Shown: positions 5,560 through 14,400 of the stretch, piece after piece
Numbering within the stretch: position 1 is the first letter of the stretch
Layout of the letters: the number at the start of each line of letters is the position of its first letter
Program-made: the position numbers and the translations under genes
From: a virus
DNA: 23,952 nucleotides
IMG/VR virus record: IMGVR_UViG_3300032116_001301
Span: 1 to 23,952 of that record
Direction: 5' to 3' (one strand)
Notes under the pieces: generated by a model
Told to the model about the DNA's origin: nothing
Seen by the model: the letters and a program-made list of their open reading frames with translations, nothing else
Databases searched by the model: none

Positions 5560-6527
5560 AGCTTGCTGACGTCGACCACCTGGCCCCTGAACTCGACCTG
5601 GCCTTCGGCGTACTTGTGGATAACTTCCGGCCATAGCAGTCGGCCGTCCTTAAACGTCAGCACCGCAAACCCGCTGCGCCAATTGGTCGGGTTCGACTCC
5701 AGATAGTCCTCAAACTGCGGCCCGGACGGGTCCGCCAGGGTGCCGGTGTCGACGCCGTAACGGGTGCCGTTGTAATCTGACCAGGGCGTGACCTTCAGGC
5801 TGTGCAGGTGGCCGGTAACGATAGACTTTCCGCCGCTGACGGTGTTCTGGTGCGTCGCGTGGATGCCGCCCTTGTAGCGGTGTTTGATCACCACGTCCTC
5901 GGTCGGCCAACACGACCAGCACGGCGTCCAGCGGCTGAAATGGTCCTTCAGGCTAAACCCATTCACGCCCTGAAACTCGGGCGCATTGGCAGCCAGTCGG
6001 TTTTCGAAACGGGCGTCGTGGTTGCCCATTGTCCAGATTAGTTTAGCGCGACCGGCGGCGTCTTCGATTTCGCCAAGGGCTATCTCGCAGGCTTTCAGTT
6101 CTTCGATGACGCTGGGCTTGCTGTCCCAGCCGATGCGCGGGTGTCGGCTGATGGCTGCGCCGTCGAAGGCGTCGCCGTTGTTAACGATGACCTTCGGCTT
6201 TAGCTGGTCGATGGCCCACAGCAGGCCCTTGTATGCCGTAGTGCGGATGCCAGGCCAAAAGTGCGCATCGCTGAACACCAGCACGACACCGTTTTCGATG
6301 CCCAGGTGCAGCCTGGATTTCGATAGGTGCGCCGTCTGCAGGTGATCGTATTTGCGGGCCTTTTGGTGTTCGGACGACAAGCGGACACCCAGTTTCAATT
6401 CCATGTGCCGGCGCCGCATGGCTACAGCGCGCTGCGACGTCTTTAGGTGGGCTGCAACTTTGGCGACCGATTTATGAGTATTCCACAGTTCGATAAACTC
6501 GGCCTGCGAAACCAGTGGTGCGGGCAT
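5556..6527 (-). CDS. Metallophosphoesterase with N-terminal HTH region
   Basis: A 323-residue protein. Calcineurin-like metallophosphoesterase motifs appear in order: SDAH (D87, H89), NNGDAFD (D119, D122), MGNHD (N169, H170, D171), GIHATH (H223) and GHLH (H240, H242). All the residues expected to hold a two-metal centre are present. The first 50 residues (AEFIELWNTHKSVAKVAAHL and following) look like a helix-turn-helix. The substrate is unknown: nucleic acid ends, cyclic nucleotides or phosphoproteins are all possible. It sits one base after the HExxH protein gene, late in the lysis region, and is ATGA-coupled to the small membrane protein. Confidence 0.85.
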   Translation of the reverse strand: MPAPLVSQAEFIELWNTHKSVAKVAAHLKTSQRAVAMRRRHMELKLGVRLSSEHQKARKYDHLQTAHLSKSRLHLGIENGVVLVFSDAHFWPGIRTTAYKGLLWAIDQLKPKVIVNNGDAFDGAAISRHPRIGWDSKPSVIEELKACEIALGEIEDAAGRAKLIWTMGNHDARFENRLAANAPEFQGVNGFSLKDHFSRWTPCWSCWPTEDVVIKHRYKGGIHATHQNTVSGGKSIVTGHLHSLKVTPWSDYNGTRYGVDTGTLADPSGPQFEDYLESNPTNWRSGFAVLTFKDGRLLWPEVIHKYAEGQVEFRGQVVDVSKL

Positions 6528-6528
6528 A

Positions 6529-6888
6529 TCAGCTGCGGGAAAGTACCCGCTCCAGTACGTTGATGACCCGATGCTCGGCTGCTTCCAGCTTTTCCGGCTC
6601 GGCGCTTCTATCCTGCGCGGTGTCGATCAAGTCGTGCAGCAGAATGTGCAGCGACTCATGCAGCGCGGTGTCATCCAGGGATTTTTCGGTGATCTGCTCG
6701 GCGCCGAAGTCGCCCAGGCGGTAAATTGCCAGCCTGGCGCCCTCATTGAATTCGACCGATGCCATCGCCTGCTTGGCAGGCTTCTGTCCGCGCTCAATGC
6801 GCCAGTCGCCCAGGTGCAGAACCTGCTGCCACCGGGCCATGCACTGGTCGAAAAACAGCGCCTGTTCGGCGCTGGGCGTATTCTTCAT
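6529..6888 (-). CDS. HExxH-motif phage protein (putative zinc metallopeptidase-like)
   Basis: A 119-residue protein with HESLH at 77-81 inside a helix, followed by HD at 85-86, like the zinc-binding helix of small metallopeptidases. The N-terminal 70 residues are mixed alpha/beta with no membrane segment or signal. ATG 6888 overlaps the endolysin stop (ATGA). The longer frame to 6966 would lie within the endolysin gene. Short HExxH proteins of this kind occur in phage genomes with no known substrate. I cannot see a certain third ligand, so catalytic activity is uncertain. Confidence 0.65.
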   Translation of the reverse strand: MKNTPSAEQALFFDQCMARWQQVLHLGDWRIERGQKPAKQAMASVEFNEGARLAIYRLGDFGAEQITEKSLDDTALHESLHILLHDLIDTAQDRSAEPEKLEAAEHRVINVLERVLSRS

Positions 6889-7364
6889 AACCCTAGAAAA
6901 AGTTTTCGCTCGTCCGTCCTGCGCTTGACCAGGCCCGGCAGGACTTTGCCGGCCGCCTTGGTCCACGACATAAATGCTTCGGCTGCCCCGTGATAGTCGC
7001 GTCGGTTGTAGCGTTGGCGCAACGTTGACCGCTGCAGGTTCCCTAATCCAACATTAAAGGCAAAGCTGACCAGGCTGTCCAAGTGGTTTTGATTAGCAAG
7101 AACGCCAGGACACAGTCGCACCACACCATCCTCAAAACGTTCAAGATCTTTAAAAAGGATAGCATTAACTTCCTCCATTGTCAGCGCGCGGTCCCAGCCG
7201 GCGGGCAGTGGCAGTTCGAGGCGCTTTTCGTAGGGCACCCGAATGTGCGCCGGGTCAATGACGTGGCCCACGCCAATAGTCCACAAGCGGGCCGGGCACC
7301 TATAAGCGCGCGTCCGCACGCCTTCGTGGTGCTTGATCATTTCCAAGGCGTGATCTGAAATCAT
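6885..7364 (-). CDS. Endolysin, GH24 phage lysozyme
   Basis: A 159-residue lysozyme that would cut peptidoglycan at the end of infection. The catalytic pattern E-8-(D/C)-5-T is present as HHEG (E14), C23 and TIGVGH (T29); Cys takes the middle place, as in a known subset of the family. The rest fits T4/P22-type lysozymes: NQNHLDSLVSFAFNVG (about 92-107) and RRTDERKLFL (147-156) near the end. There is no signal peptide or SAR helix, so release should depend on a holin. ATG 7364 overlaps the stop of the upstream holin candidate (ATGA). The length is normal for the family. Confidence 0.93.
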   Translation of the reverse strand: MISDHALEMIKHHEGVRTRAYRCPARLWTIGVGHVIDPAHIRVPYEKRLELPLPAGWDRALTMEEVNAILFKDLERFEDGVVRLCPGVLANQNHLDSLVSFAFNVGLGNLQRSTLRQRYNRRDYHGAAEAFMSWTKAAGKVLPGLVKRRTDERKLFLGL

Positions 7365-7897
7365 TTGCCGAATACTCGACCGCCAAAGTGAAACGCGATG
7401 ATGCTGGCGAACAGGGTGGATGTGTTGTCATCCCACAATATTTCGGCCATTTCGGTAAACGGCACTTTATGGGTGAACCCATAGACAATCAGGCCGGCGT
7501 CAATGGCGCACAGCAGCAGAAAGAAACCCAGGCTGATAATAGACTGGGTGGAGCCGCGCAGGTTTGTTACCCATTGGCTTACGCCAGCGCCCAACGACTT
7601 GCTGTAGTCGTACAAGGCGACAGTCTCGGCCTTCTGGGCGTCCACGACTGCCTGCTGCGTGTTGGCGTCGGCTAAATATTTCTGCGCTTCCGACTGGACT
7701 TTGATTTCGTCCAGCTTGATTTCCTCAATGCGGGCCTGGGCCATGAACCCGCGTTCTGCCATCTGCAGTTCCCGGTCGATCTGCAGCCGCGCCATTTCCA
7801 TTTCGTGCTTATGGTCGGCACGGTTTTGGAAATAATCCAGCAGCTTGGGCAGACCGCCCATTAGGAACGAAATCAGAGTGGACAGTAGTGTGAGCAT
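7361..7897 (-). CDS. Holin candidate, three membrane segments with coiled coil
   Basis: A 178-residue protein. A hydrophobic or amphipathic N-terminus (1-22) is followed by a long charged coiled coil (about 26-100), then a strong membrane helix LGFFLLLCAIDAGLIVYGFT (about 122-141) and a last hydrophobic segment ending AFHFGGRVFGK. This layout and the C-terminal signature resemble the '3TM holin' family of phages and gene transfer agents. It lies directly before the endolysin, which supports a role in its release. The holin call is from layout and position. A spanin-like or structural membrane protein remains possible. Confidence 0.6.
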   Translation of the reverse strand: MLTLLSTLISFLMGGLPKLLDYFQNRADHKHEMEMARLQIDRELQMAERGFMAQARIEEIKLDEIKVQSEAQKYLADANTQQAVVDAQKAETVALYDYSKSLGAGVSQWVTNLRGSTQSIISLGFFLLLCAIDAGLIVYGFTHKVPFTEMAEILWDDNTSTLFASIIAFHFGGRVFGK

Positions 7898-7899
7898 GG

Positions 7900-8361
7900 T
7901 TAGACCTGCAGGATGATGTAGACAATTCCCAGAAACGCGATGGACACGCAGAACGCCACGAATCCGTAGATGGTGAAATCAATTAACCGTTTTCTAGCCG
8001 CCAGGCGCTGCTTGCGTTCCTCGCGTTCGCGGCGCTCGCGTTCTTGGCGGACTTTCGCCCGCTGCATCAGCATCTGTTCCCACAGGTCGGCGGCCCCGTA
8101 CCCGTAAATCAGCGTGTGCTTTAGTTCTTCCTCAGCCTGGCGCAACTGCTCGGCCTGCATAACCAGCTCCAGCGCCTGGGCGGTATCTGATTTGCCAGAC
8201 TTGCCTGCGTCGTTTGCGGCCTTTTGCACCGCATCTTTTGCATCAAAAAACCGGCTGAACTCACCAATCAGCCCATTAATGTCTTTGCCCAGTTGGACGG
8301 CTTTTTTGATGCCAGCCACCGCAGCCTGCGCAGTAGCGAAGGCGGCAGCGATTTCAATCAT
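7900..8361 (-). CDS. Membrane-anchored coiled-coil protein of the lysis region
   Basis: A 153-residue protein starting MIEIAAAFATAQAAVAGIKK. An Ala-rich helical N-terminus is followed by a charged coiled coil (about 75-125, with runs of Glu/Arg such as RQERERREREERKQR) and a single C-terminal membrane helix ending IAFLGIVYIILQV. ATG 8361 overlaps the XhlA-like stop (ATGA); the frame to 8451 is not needed. The tail-anchored topology is like XhlA or an inverted i-spanin. No spanin pair with a lipobox is visible, so I leave the function open. Confidence 0.55.
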   Translation of the reverse strand: MIEIAAAFATAQAAVAGIKKAVQLGKDINGLIGEFSRFFDAKDAVQKAANDAGKSGKSDTAQALELVMQAEQLRQAEEELKHTLIYGYGAADLWEQMLMQRAKVRQERERREREERKQRLAARKRLIDFTIYGFVAFCVSIAFLGIVYIILQV

Positions 8362-8582
8362 TTTGGCATCCAGCCCAGCCAGCCCGCCAACTTGGATACT
8401 GTTGCCCCAACGGCCGCCGCAATTCCACCGACAAGCATTAGCGTTTTCCACCCGCCACGCGCCTCTGACAAGATCATTTTGATTTCATGCACGTCCTCTT
8501 TCATGGCGCGCATGTCAGCCTGTAGCTGTTCAATTTGCGCGTCGTGGCGCCCCAGGTCATGGTGAATAGAAGGGTTTTCCAT
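8358..8582 (-). CDS. XhlA-like small membrane protein (holin-associated)
   Basis: A 74-residue protein. A predicted coiled coil (HDAQIEQLQADMRAMKEDVH, 13-32, continuing to about 40) is followed by one C-terminal membrane helix, LMLVGGIAAAVGATVSKLAG. This is the layout of hemolysin XhlA, which works with a holin in phage lysis cassettes. It is the first of three membrane genes before the endolysin. The ATG lies 15 bases after the previous stop and the stop is coupled to the next gene. Confidence 0.65.
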   Translation of the reverse strand: MENPSIHHDLGRHDAQIEQLQADMRAMKEDVHEIKMILSEARGGWKTLMLVGGIAAAVGATVSKLAGWLGWMPK

Positions 8583-8597
8583 GATGCGCGGTGATGG

Positions 8598-8762
8598 TTA
8601 GTCGCCCGATTGCTCGGGTTTCTCAGGCGGGCTATTAGTTGGCGCCACCTGCGCGTTGATTTTATCAAACGTGGCCTTCGAAACTTTCAACTGCAATTCA
8701 CCAAGACCGGCGGCAATGACCGCTAAGTCGTTTTCGTCTAAAACTAAAGAAAACTGTTTCAT
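8598..8762 (-). CDS. 54-residue conserved small phage protein
   Basis: The product begins MKQFSLVLDENDLAVIAAGL, continues with a short helical part (KVSKATFDKINAQV) and ends in a Pro/Glu-rich tail. The ATG at 8762 overlaps the stop of the fibre-assembly-like gene (ATGA), so it is translationally coupled. Short proteins with this 'LxxxDLxxIxxxL' start are frequent between fibre and lysis genes of temperate phages, with no known function. Its composition is that of a soluble protein. Confidence 0.65.
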   Translation of the reverse strand: MKQFSLVLDENDLAVIAAGLGELQLKVSKATFDKINAQVAPTNSPPEKPEQSGD

Positions 8763-9259
8763 GGGAGTGCCGACCAGTTAGCCTGTGGACGGGGAGGCCA
8801 CTGCGCGACAACGACCGGCGGATTGATGACGATAGCCCGCAAGGCCAGGCGGTATGCGTCAAACTCGGCAGCGTTAACAAGGTGCGGCGTCACGTTGTTG
8901 TCGCGCACGCTGGGCAAGTCGGCCCAGTCGGTGTCGATTAACTGCTGCTTGGCTTGCTCCTCATTAATCGCACGGGCGGCGGACTCGGTGTCGGCAATCT
9001 CTTGGGCGCTTAAAGCAACAATTTCCCAAACCTGCACCCAGCGCTGCGCGTTCATATCAAAGACGGGGGTTCCATCTTTCAACCGCTCGGTCGCGGCGTT
9101 GTAGTTTGGTGCAGGCGAATTGACGACACGAACCATTCCAAACGCTTCATAAGCCGCATCGTCATTGGGCGGAAAACTGACATTCGGATTCGCAAATCTA
9201 AGGTCGGTCAGGCTGTACGGATATTTAGCGACCGCACCGTTTTTGATTAGAGCGTACAT
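8759..9259 (-). CDS. Tail fibre assembly-like protein
   Basis: A 166-residue protein beginning MYALIKNGAVAKYPYSL. The C-terminal half, with TDWADLPSV, then EFDAYRLALRAI, then QWPPRPQ, follows the pattern of caudoviral tail-fibre assembly or Gp53-like accessory proteins, which end in a Pro-Trp-Pro rich segment. ATG 9259 has GGAG eight bases upstream. A GTG at 9268 would overlap the upstream stop but has its Shine-Dalgarno too close. Its place just after the fibre and propeller genes suggests it helps fold or attach one of them. Confidence 0.65.
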   Translation of the reverse strand: MYALIKNGAVAKYPYSLTDLRFANPNVSFPPNDDAAYEAFGMVRVVNSPAPNYNAATERLKDGTPVFDMNAQRWVQVWEIVALSAQEIADTESAARAINEEQAKQQLIDTDWADLPSVRDNNVTPHLVNAAEFDAYRLALRAIVINPPVVVAQWPPRPQANWSALP

Positions 9260-9264
9260 GGGAT

Positions 9265-9522
9265 TCACTCCAGTTGCTGCTTGAGCACGGCTAACATGAT
9301 CTTAGATTTTTTCTGTTCTAGTTTTTCAGACGCCAACAGCGCGCGAAGTTGTTCCGCAAAGCCGGCAAGTTCCGCACGTTCGTCGTGGCTTTTGGCGCTG
9401 ATTTGCTCCAGCGCCAGGGTGTAATTGTCGATGTTGATTTGATAGTGCATGACCTCCTGCACGCGCGCATTAAGCGCCGATTGCAGGATTTCTTCGCGGG
9501 CTTGCTGTGTGTCTTTTGCCAT
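9265..9522 (-). CDS. Small coiled-coil protein of the fibre cluster
   Basis: An 85-residue, almost wholly helical and charged protein beginning MAKDTQQAREEILQSALNAR and ending in a Lys/Gln-rich helix. There is no membrane segment and no Cys. ATG 9522 is preferred over a start at 9564, which would lie inside the preceding gene. It sits between the beta-propeller gene and the fibre-assembly-like gene and could be a chaperone or trimerising adaptor. I do not recognise a family. Confidence 0.55.
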   Translation of the reverse strand: MAKDTQQAREEILQSALNARVQEVMHYQINIDNYTLALEQISAKSHDERAELAGFAEQLRALLASEKLEQKKSKIMLAVLKQQLE

Positions 9523-9548
9523 AATTTCGTTCTTTAGTAAATTCGCCA

Positions 9549-10574
9549 CTATTGCATCGCCCACGCGATCTCGTTCCCAGTGGCCCCTGGTAGCGTTGCT
9601 GGGTCAGCGTATTTTGTCCCAAAACCTGAACCCGACCAAGGATATGCCGTGATATACGGCGACGCTGTATGCGCGACTGCGATGGTTAAATTATCAGGGC
9701 TAAATTTAACACCAAAGCCGGCAAGGCCGGGCAGTGTCGCCGGATCAGTAAACTTTGTCCCAAAGCCCGAACCAGACCAAGGATATGCACTGATGTAGGG
9801 TGTAGTGTCGTGCGCAATGGCTATTGCTGACCCGTCCGGGCTAAATGCAACTCCGCGACCACTGCCCGCTGGTAGTGTTGATGGGTTTGCGTACTTCGCG
9901 CCAAAACCTGACCCAGACCAAGGATATGCGGAAACGAAAGGGCTCACAGCATGCGCAACTGCGATTGCTGAATTGTCAGGACTGAACGCGACGCCGTTGC
10001 CGGTTCCGGTAGGCAGCGTCGCAGGATCGGCGAACTTTGTTCCAAAGCCGGACCCAGACCAAGGATATGCGGTAATAAATGGCGTGGTGGCATGCGCAAC
10101 CGCGATCTGCGAACCGTTTGCACTAAACGAAACTCTATTACCCGTGTTTGCCGGAAGCGTCGCCGGATCAGTAAACTTTGTCCCAAAGCCTGAACCAGAC
10201 CAGGGATATGCAGTAATAAATGGCGTGGTCGAATGCGCAACCGCTATCGCTGAAGCGTCCGGGCTAAATGCGACTCCTCGCCCAGTGCCCGCCGGCAGCG
10301 TCGCCGGGTTTGCGAACTTTGTTCCAAAGCCTGAACCCGACCAAGGATATGCCGTGATAAATGGCGTGGTGAAATGCGCAACCGCTATCGCTGAAGCGTC
10401 CGGGCTAAATGCAACTCCATTACCGGCACCCGTAGGAAGCGTGGAGGGGTTGTTATACCTTGTGCCAAAATTGTCGGCCCAAGGATAAACCCGGACATAC
10501 GGCGAATTAGATGTCGCAATGGCGACATCTAAACTTTTGCCGCCAAGACTCGCCATCCTTGTAAGCATGCTCAT
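9549..10574 (-). CDS. Seven-bladed beta-propeller tail-associated protein (receptor-binding candidate)
   Basis: A 341-residue protein built of seven repeats of about 47 residues. Each repeat follows VAFSPDxSAIAVAH, TTPFITAYPWSGSGFGTKF, then xxPATLPxGTGxG. The SPDG-like and IAVAH strands are those of WD40/YVTN-type propellers. The C-terminal strand EIAWAMQ can close the ring with the first, incomplete blade (the usual 'velcro'). There is no signal peptide. ATG 10574 overlaps the stop of the tail fibre gene (ATGA), and accessory genes follow. Phages often place the receptor-binding tip after J and the fibre, so a host-binding role is likely but inferred. The repeats are very similar in DNA, which suggests recent amplification or gene conversion. 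Confidence 0.85.
   Translation of the reverse strand: MSMLTRMASLGGKSLDVAIATSNSPYVRVYPWADNFGTRYNNPSTLPTGAGNGVAFSPDASAIAVAHFTTPFITAYPWSGSGFGTKFANPATLPAGTGRGVAFSPDASAIAVAHSTTPFITAYPWSGSGFGTKFTDPATLPANTGNRVSFSANGSQIAVAHATTPFITAYPWSGSGFGTKFADPATLPTGTGNGVAFSPDNSAIAVAHAVSPFVSAYPWSGSGFGAKYANPSTLPAGSGRGVAFSPDGSAIAIAHDTTPYISAYPWSGSGFGTKFTDPATLPGLAGFGVKFSPDNLTIAVAHTASPYITAYPWSGSGFGTKYADPATLPGATGNEIAWAMQ
9570..10541 (-). repeat. 141-bp tandem repeats encoding propeller blades
   Basis: The plus-strand word GGATATGC starts at 9640, 9781, 9922, 10063, 10204 and 10345, exactly 141 bp apart each time. The first, degenerate unit follows with GGATA at 10483 (138 bp). The period is 47 codons, one blade each. 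Divergence between units is low, especially at the YPWSGSGFG segment. Confidence 0.92.
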
Positions 10575-11494
10575 CTGATGATTTTCCCGTAGATAAACGC
10601 GCCAGCGTCTCGGGTCCATAACATGACAAAATCGGTTCCAGAGGTTCTAAGTGTTACGCCGTTATTAGCGAAATTTGTCACCACCGAACCGTCTGACTTG
10701 ACCCAATAAATTGTGGGCCATGTGATGGTGGCGGCGCCAAGGTTGACGCCCTCAATTAACAATTCCCCTAGATTCCCAGACGCCGGCCAGTTTGTTATTG
10801 ATAGCGTTTGCGCTCCGGTGTTTGGTGTCCAACGCTGATATGAACCATTCGTGAAGTCTAGGGCGTTGTTGGTGGTGCTATTGAACCACACCCAGGAAGT
10901 ATCTTTAAACGACTTCTCAATCAATGTCTGCGGGGCGGCCAATAGTGCAACCGTGTCGCTCGTAACTGCTGGCAGGGTGTGCTGCTGTGTGCTGGACGGC
11001 CCTAGCTTGGCGCTGATTATTGGCGCCGTGGCGTTGGTAAAACTGGCCTGGCCCGACAGTGTGTGATTGCCGGAGAACGTGCCGCTTTTAGCTCCACCCG
11101 AATAGGTCTTGTTTGTAAACGTCTGGGTGGCCGCCAATAGCGCCAATGTGTCGCTGGTAACAGCCGGGACGGTGTGCTGCTGCCCGGCTGCGGGTCCGAT
11201 CTTGGCGCTGATAATGGGGCTCGTGGCGTTGCTGAAAGTAGCGGCCCCACTGAATGTCGAAGCGCCGGCGACGGAAAGTGCCGGGAACGCGAAAGTGGCA
11301 ACGGCGTCAACCCACGCGGTTCCGTTCCATTTTTCAAATCGGCCGTTCGTGGTGTTTAGCCGCTTGGCATTTGTAGGCGTGTTTGTTGGCGTGACACCTT
11401 CAAACCACACAGCGACATCAGTGTCGCGGTCTTTAACTTCAGTAACGAAGTTGGTGTAAGTGCTGGTGAGAATCGGATTGGACCAGTTTGCCAT
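10571..11494 (-). CDS. Tail fibre / tail tip-attached protein
   Basis: A 307-residue protein. The N-terminus (MANWSNPILTSTYTNFVTEV, then a DRDTDVAVWF segment and RFEKWNGTAWV at 52-62) resembles the virion-binding domain of fibres placed after gpJ. The middle holds two 65-residue repeats starting NATSPIIS (89) and NATAPIIS (154), of the beta-rich Ala/Thr/Ser type. The C-terminal 100 residues (NLGELLIEGVNLGAATITWP and onward) form a domain seen on many phage tail proteins. The gene begins next to the J stop and its own stop overlaps the propeller start, so J, fibre and propeller form one translational unit. Confidence 0.78.
   Translation of the reverse strand: MANWSNPILTSTYTNFVTEVKDRDTDVAVWFEGVTPTNTPTNAKRLNTTNGRFEKWNGTAWVDAVATFAFPALSVAGASTFSGAATFSNATSPIISAKIGPAAGQQHTVPAVTSDTLALLAATQTFTNKTYSGGAKSGTFSGNHTLSGQASFTNATAPIISAKLGPSSTQQHTLPAVTSDTVALLAAPQTLIEKSFKDTSWVWFNSTTNNALDFTNGSYQRWTPNTGAQTLSITNWPASGNLGELLIEGVNLGAATITWPTIYWVKSDGSVVTNFANNGVTLRTSGTDFVMLWTRDAGAFIYGKIIR
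10913..11230 (-). repeat. Internal duplication in the tail fibre gene (195-bp offset)
   Basis: Two copies of a segment coding for NAT(S/A)PIISAK(I/L)GP, QQHT(V/L)PAVTSDT and LLAA-QT are offset by 195 bp (65 codons). In DNA the word GGTGTGCTGCTG starts at 10976 and 11171. Confidence 0.85.
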
Positions 11495-14400
11495 TTAGAC
11501 ACCTTTAACCGACCAGCTGACATCGCCGCTCACGCGGGTGCCTGATGTGTCGAATAGAAGAACTTTAAAACTTGTCGGGTTCGGAACATCAACGAAATCA
11601 TAGACCGCGATGCGGGCCGAAGTTCCCTTGGGGGTCACTGTAATGCTGTCAACATCCACAAAACTCACATTAAAGTTTATCACGGTGCCGCCAACATCAG
11701 TGGACAAAACAGACGCCACGCCGGCGTCGTTCTTCAGCTTAACGTCGAATCTGACGTTAAGCCCGGTGACCGTAATCAAGTCGTCACCGCCGCTGCTGGC
11801 AAACGTGTATAACACTTTCACATAACGGAAGTCGGTAACAAACACCGACGACAGCCCAGAATAGTCCGTCCAAGGGTCGGTCACTAACTTGCGCACGCTA
11901 ATGGTCGGCGTGACTGTAACGACGCCGGCCACCGTGGTGTAACTTAGGGTCGTGGTGATTTTTGTCGCGGCCAGCACCGTGCCGTAATCAATGGTTTCTT
12001 CATAACTGCCAGCTGTCTGCGACGGCATGGCGTAAATCGGAAAACCAGCGTTTATTTGATCTTGTAGGGTGGTCCAGCTTCTGCTCGTAAAGTGATCCTG
12101 CCACGTTTCTGTCGGGCTAACTGTGGCGATGTGACCGTTCTCGTACTGGATAAAATTGGTTTTTGTTCCGCCAAAAGCGCTATTTGCATCAAACTTCAGC
12201 TGGTAATCTGGCGGTTGATTCACTAGCGCGTCGACGTTAGACTGAACGCCCAAATTTCCAGCCACGTCAACGCCGGCAATCCAATATTTAAAGGTTCCCG
12301 CAGTCGATTCAAATATGGTCGTAAACCGCGCCGAAACGCGGCCAATGACGGTGGCCCCGGCCCAAGTCGCCCCGCGCCGCAGTTCGTAGTATTCAATCGG
12401 CAGCGTTTGCGTGGCGTCGCCCCATTTAAGTAGGACGTTGTTGTCGATCACCTCCTGCGTCATGGTCACGGCGCCTGGCACGTTTACAGTCGGCGCCACG
12501 CTTCCAGCCGCACCAATGTTGCCGGACAAGTCGATAGCCGCAATCCAGAAAGTTCTGGGCCCGGACCAATTAGCCTTGGTGCTGAATGATGTGCCTTGAA
12601 TGGTTCCCAAGGACGTGCCGGCGGCAAAGCTGGCGCCATAGCGGATTTCGTAGGACTGGGTCGCCAGGGTGCCCTGGACGGAGTTCCAGGTAAGGACCAC
12701 GTTATCCCCAGCAAATGCGCTTGCAACTGTCGGCGCAGCTGCTGCTGTGACCGTAACGGAAACACTGGCAGGCGTGACGCTGTAACTTCCCGATGTGTCC
12801 AGGGCGCGAACGGTAAATGTTTTGGTGCCCGTCGGCAGCAATCCAACTTTGAATGAGGTGGCATAGATAAGCCCAAGGACGGCCGCGCCATCCTTAACCT
12901 CGTATCCATCCAGGTCTAAATCGGCCACTTTGTCCCATGTCAGCGTGATTCCGATGTTTGGATCAATGACAGCTTGCAGCCCGGTGACATTGGAAGGTGG
13001 AGCGGTTTTGCCAAGCGCCGTAAAACTAAGTTCAGCATAGGCGGCCGACTCTTTACCGACCGGACTGATAGCATAAACACGAACGACAAAGACCCCCGGT
13101 GTGATGTTTTGCACATCGTAGTCGCTGACGCTGGTCACGGCTTCGCTAAAATTTGCGCCGTCTTTGCTCCACAGCACGCGATAGCTTTTGGCACCCTGCA
13201 CGTTAGCCCAGCCGATATTAAGCTGCGCCCGCACTTCCGCTTGATAGGTGTATAGCGATTCGCTGATTACCAAATCGGTAGGCGCATCAGGAATCGGCGA
13301 CAGTTGGGTGATCGTTCGCGGCTGCAGCACAAGATCGGATTCCACGGCGGCATACTTAGCAGGGTCGTGCTTTAGGGCTGTGACTTCTACTTTTCCTCCA
13401 TCGTGCTCGACGACACTCAGGACCCGAAACGTTTGGGCCTCTGTCGTGCTTGAGGACATAATCCACTGCGCGCCAGCCAAAGGCGCCTCGGCCAATGATG
13501 TGCTCAAATTAATGGTGTTCCCGCTGGCACTTGCCACCGCAGAAACACCCACGGTCCCGTCTGGCAGCATAACGTACAGGGTCCAGCTTGCCGCTCCCAA
13601 ACTCACCTCAGCATCCAAGGTTACGGCAGACGCCGTCGCGTTTCTTACGCGCCCACCAAGGCGCACGCCTGCGCGCGCGTCGTCGGCAACCTTGATGATT
13701 TGGCCGGGTCTGGCGACGGCGCCTTCGACGCCTGTCTGGAATGTGACGGTTTCGGTTTCGTTGGTTTCCGAATACAGCAGCCAGCGCCCGACGCGGTTGG
13801 CTTGGCCGCGACTGGTGCAACCGATTGCGACGACCTCGGTGGGGATTACACCAAATCTTGCGATGGCGGTGGCATCCTCGACGTATTCGACTTTCTGTTT
13901 GTAGAAGTCGTCCGGGTCGTTCCAGGTCACCAGGGTGACCGTGTGGCGGGCCTTGGCGCTGGTGCCGGAATAACTGAACACGCCGTCCAGCACATTAGCC
14001 TGGGTGAACAGCGCAACCGGGTCGCTGGGGGCGTCCTGCGCCAGCGTCATGCTGCCGGCGGCCCAGTACGTCACGGCCCGGAAACACGACGCCAGGTCCT
14101 GGACGACCTTGTAGGCTTCGGCGCGCGTCTGCAGGTACAGGTTACAGGTGAAGCGCGGCTCAGTGCCGCCAAACCCGTCCGGCACCAGTTCGTCGCAATA
14201 TTGACCGATGGTGTACAGGCCCCATTTATCCACCTGGCTGGCGTCGACGTAGCCGCCCAATCCGTAGCGGGTGTTCGTCACCAAGTCGTAGAACACCCAG
14301 GCCGGGTTATCGGTCCAGGCTGTTTTAAATGTTCCGTTCCAAACGCCAGCGTAAGTCCTAGCGACGGGGTCGTAGTTCACCGGAACCTGCACCCGCTTTA

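Noticed and set aside
9805-10488. 227-residue plus-strand ORF with repeats
   Set aside because: The repeats only mirror the propeller blades on the other strand; the frame is open because 141 is a multiple of three.
9570-10541. CRISPR array
   Set aside because: Units are 141 bp, all coding and similar along their whole length; there are no short repeats with unique spacers.
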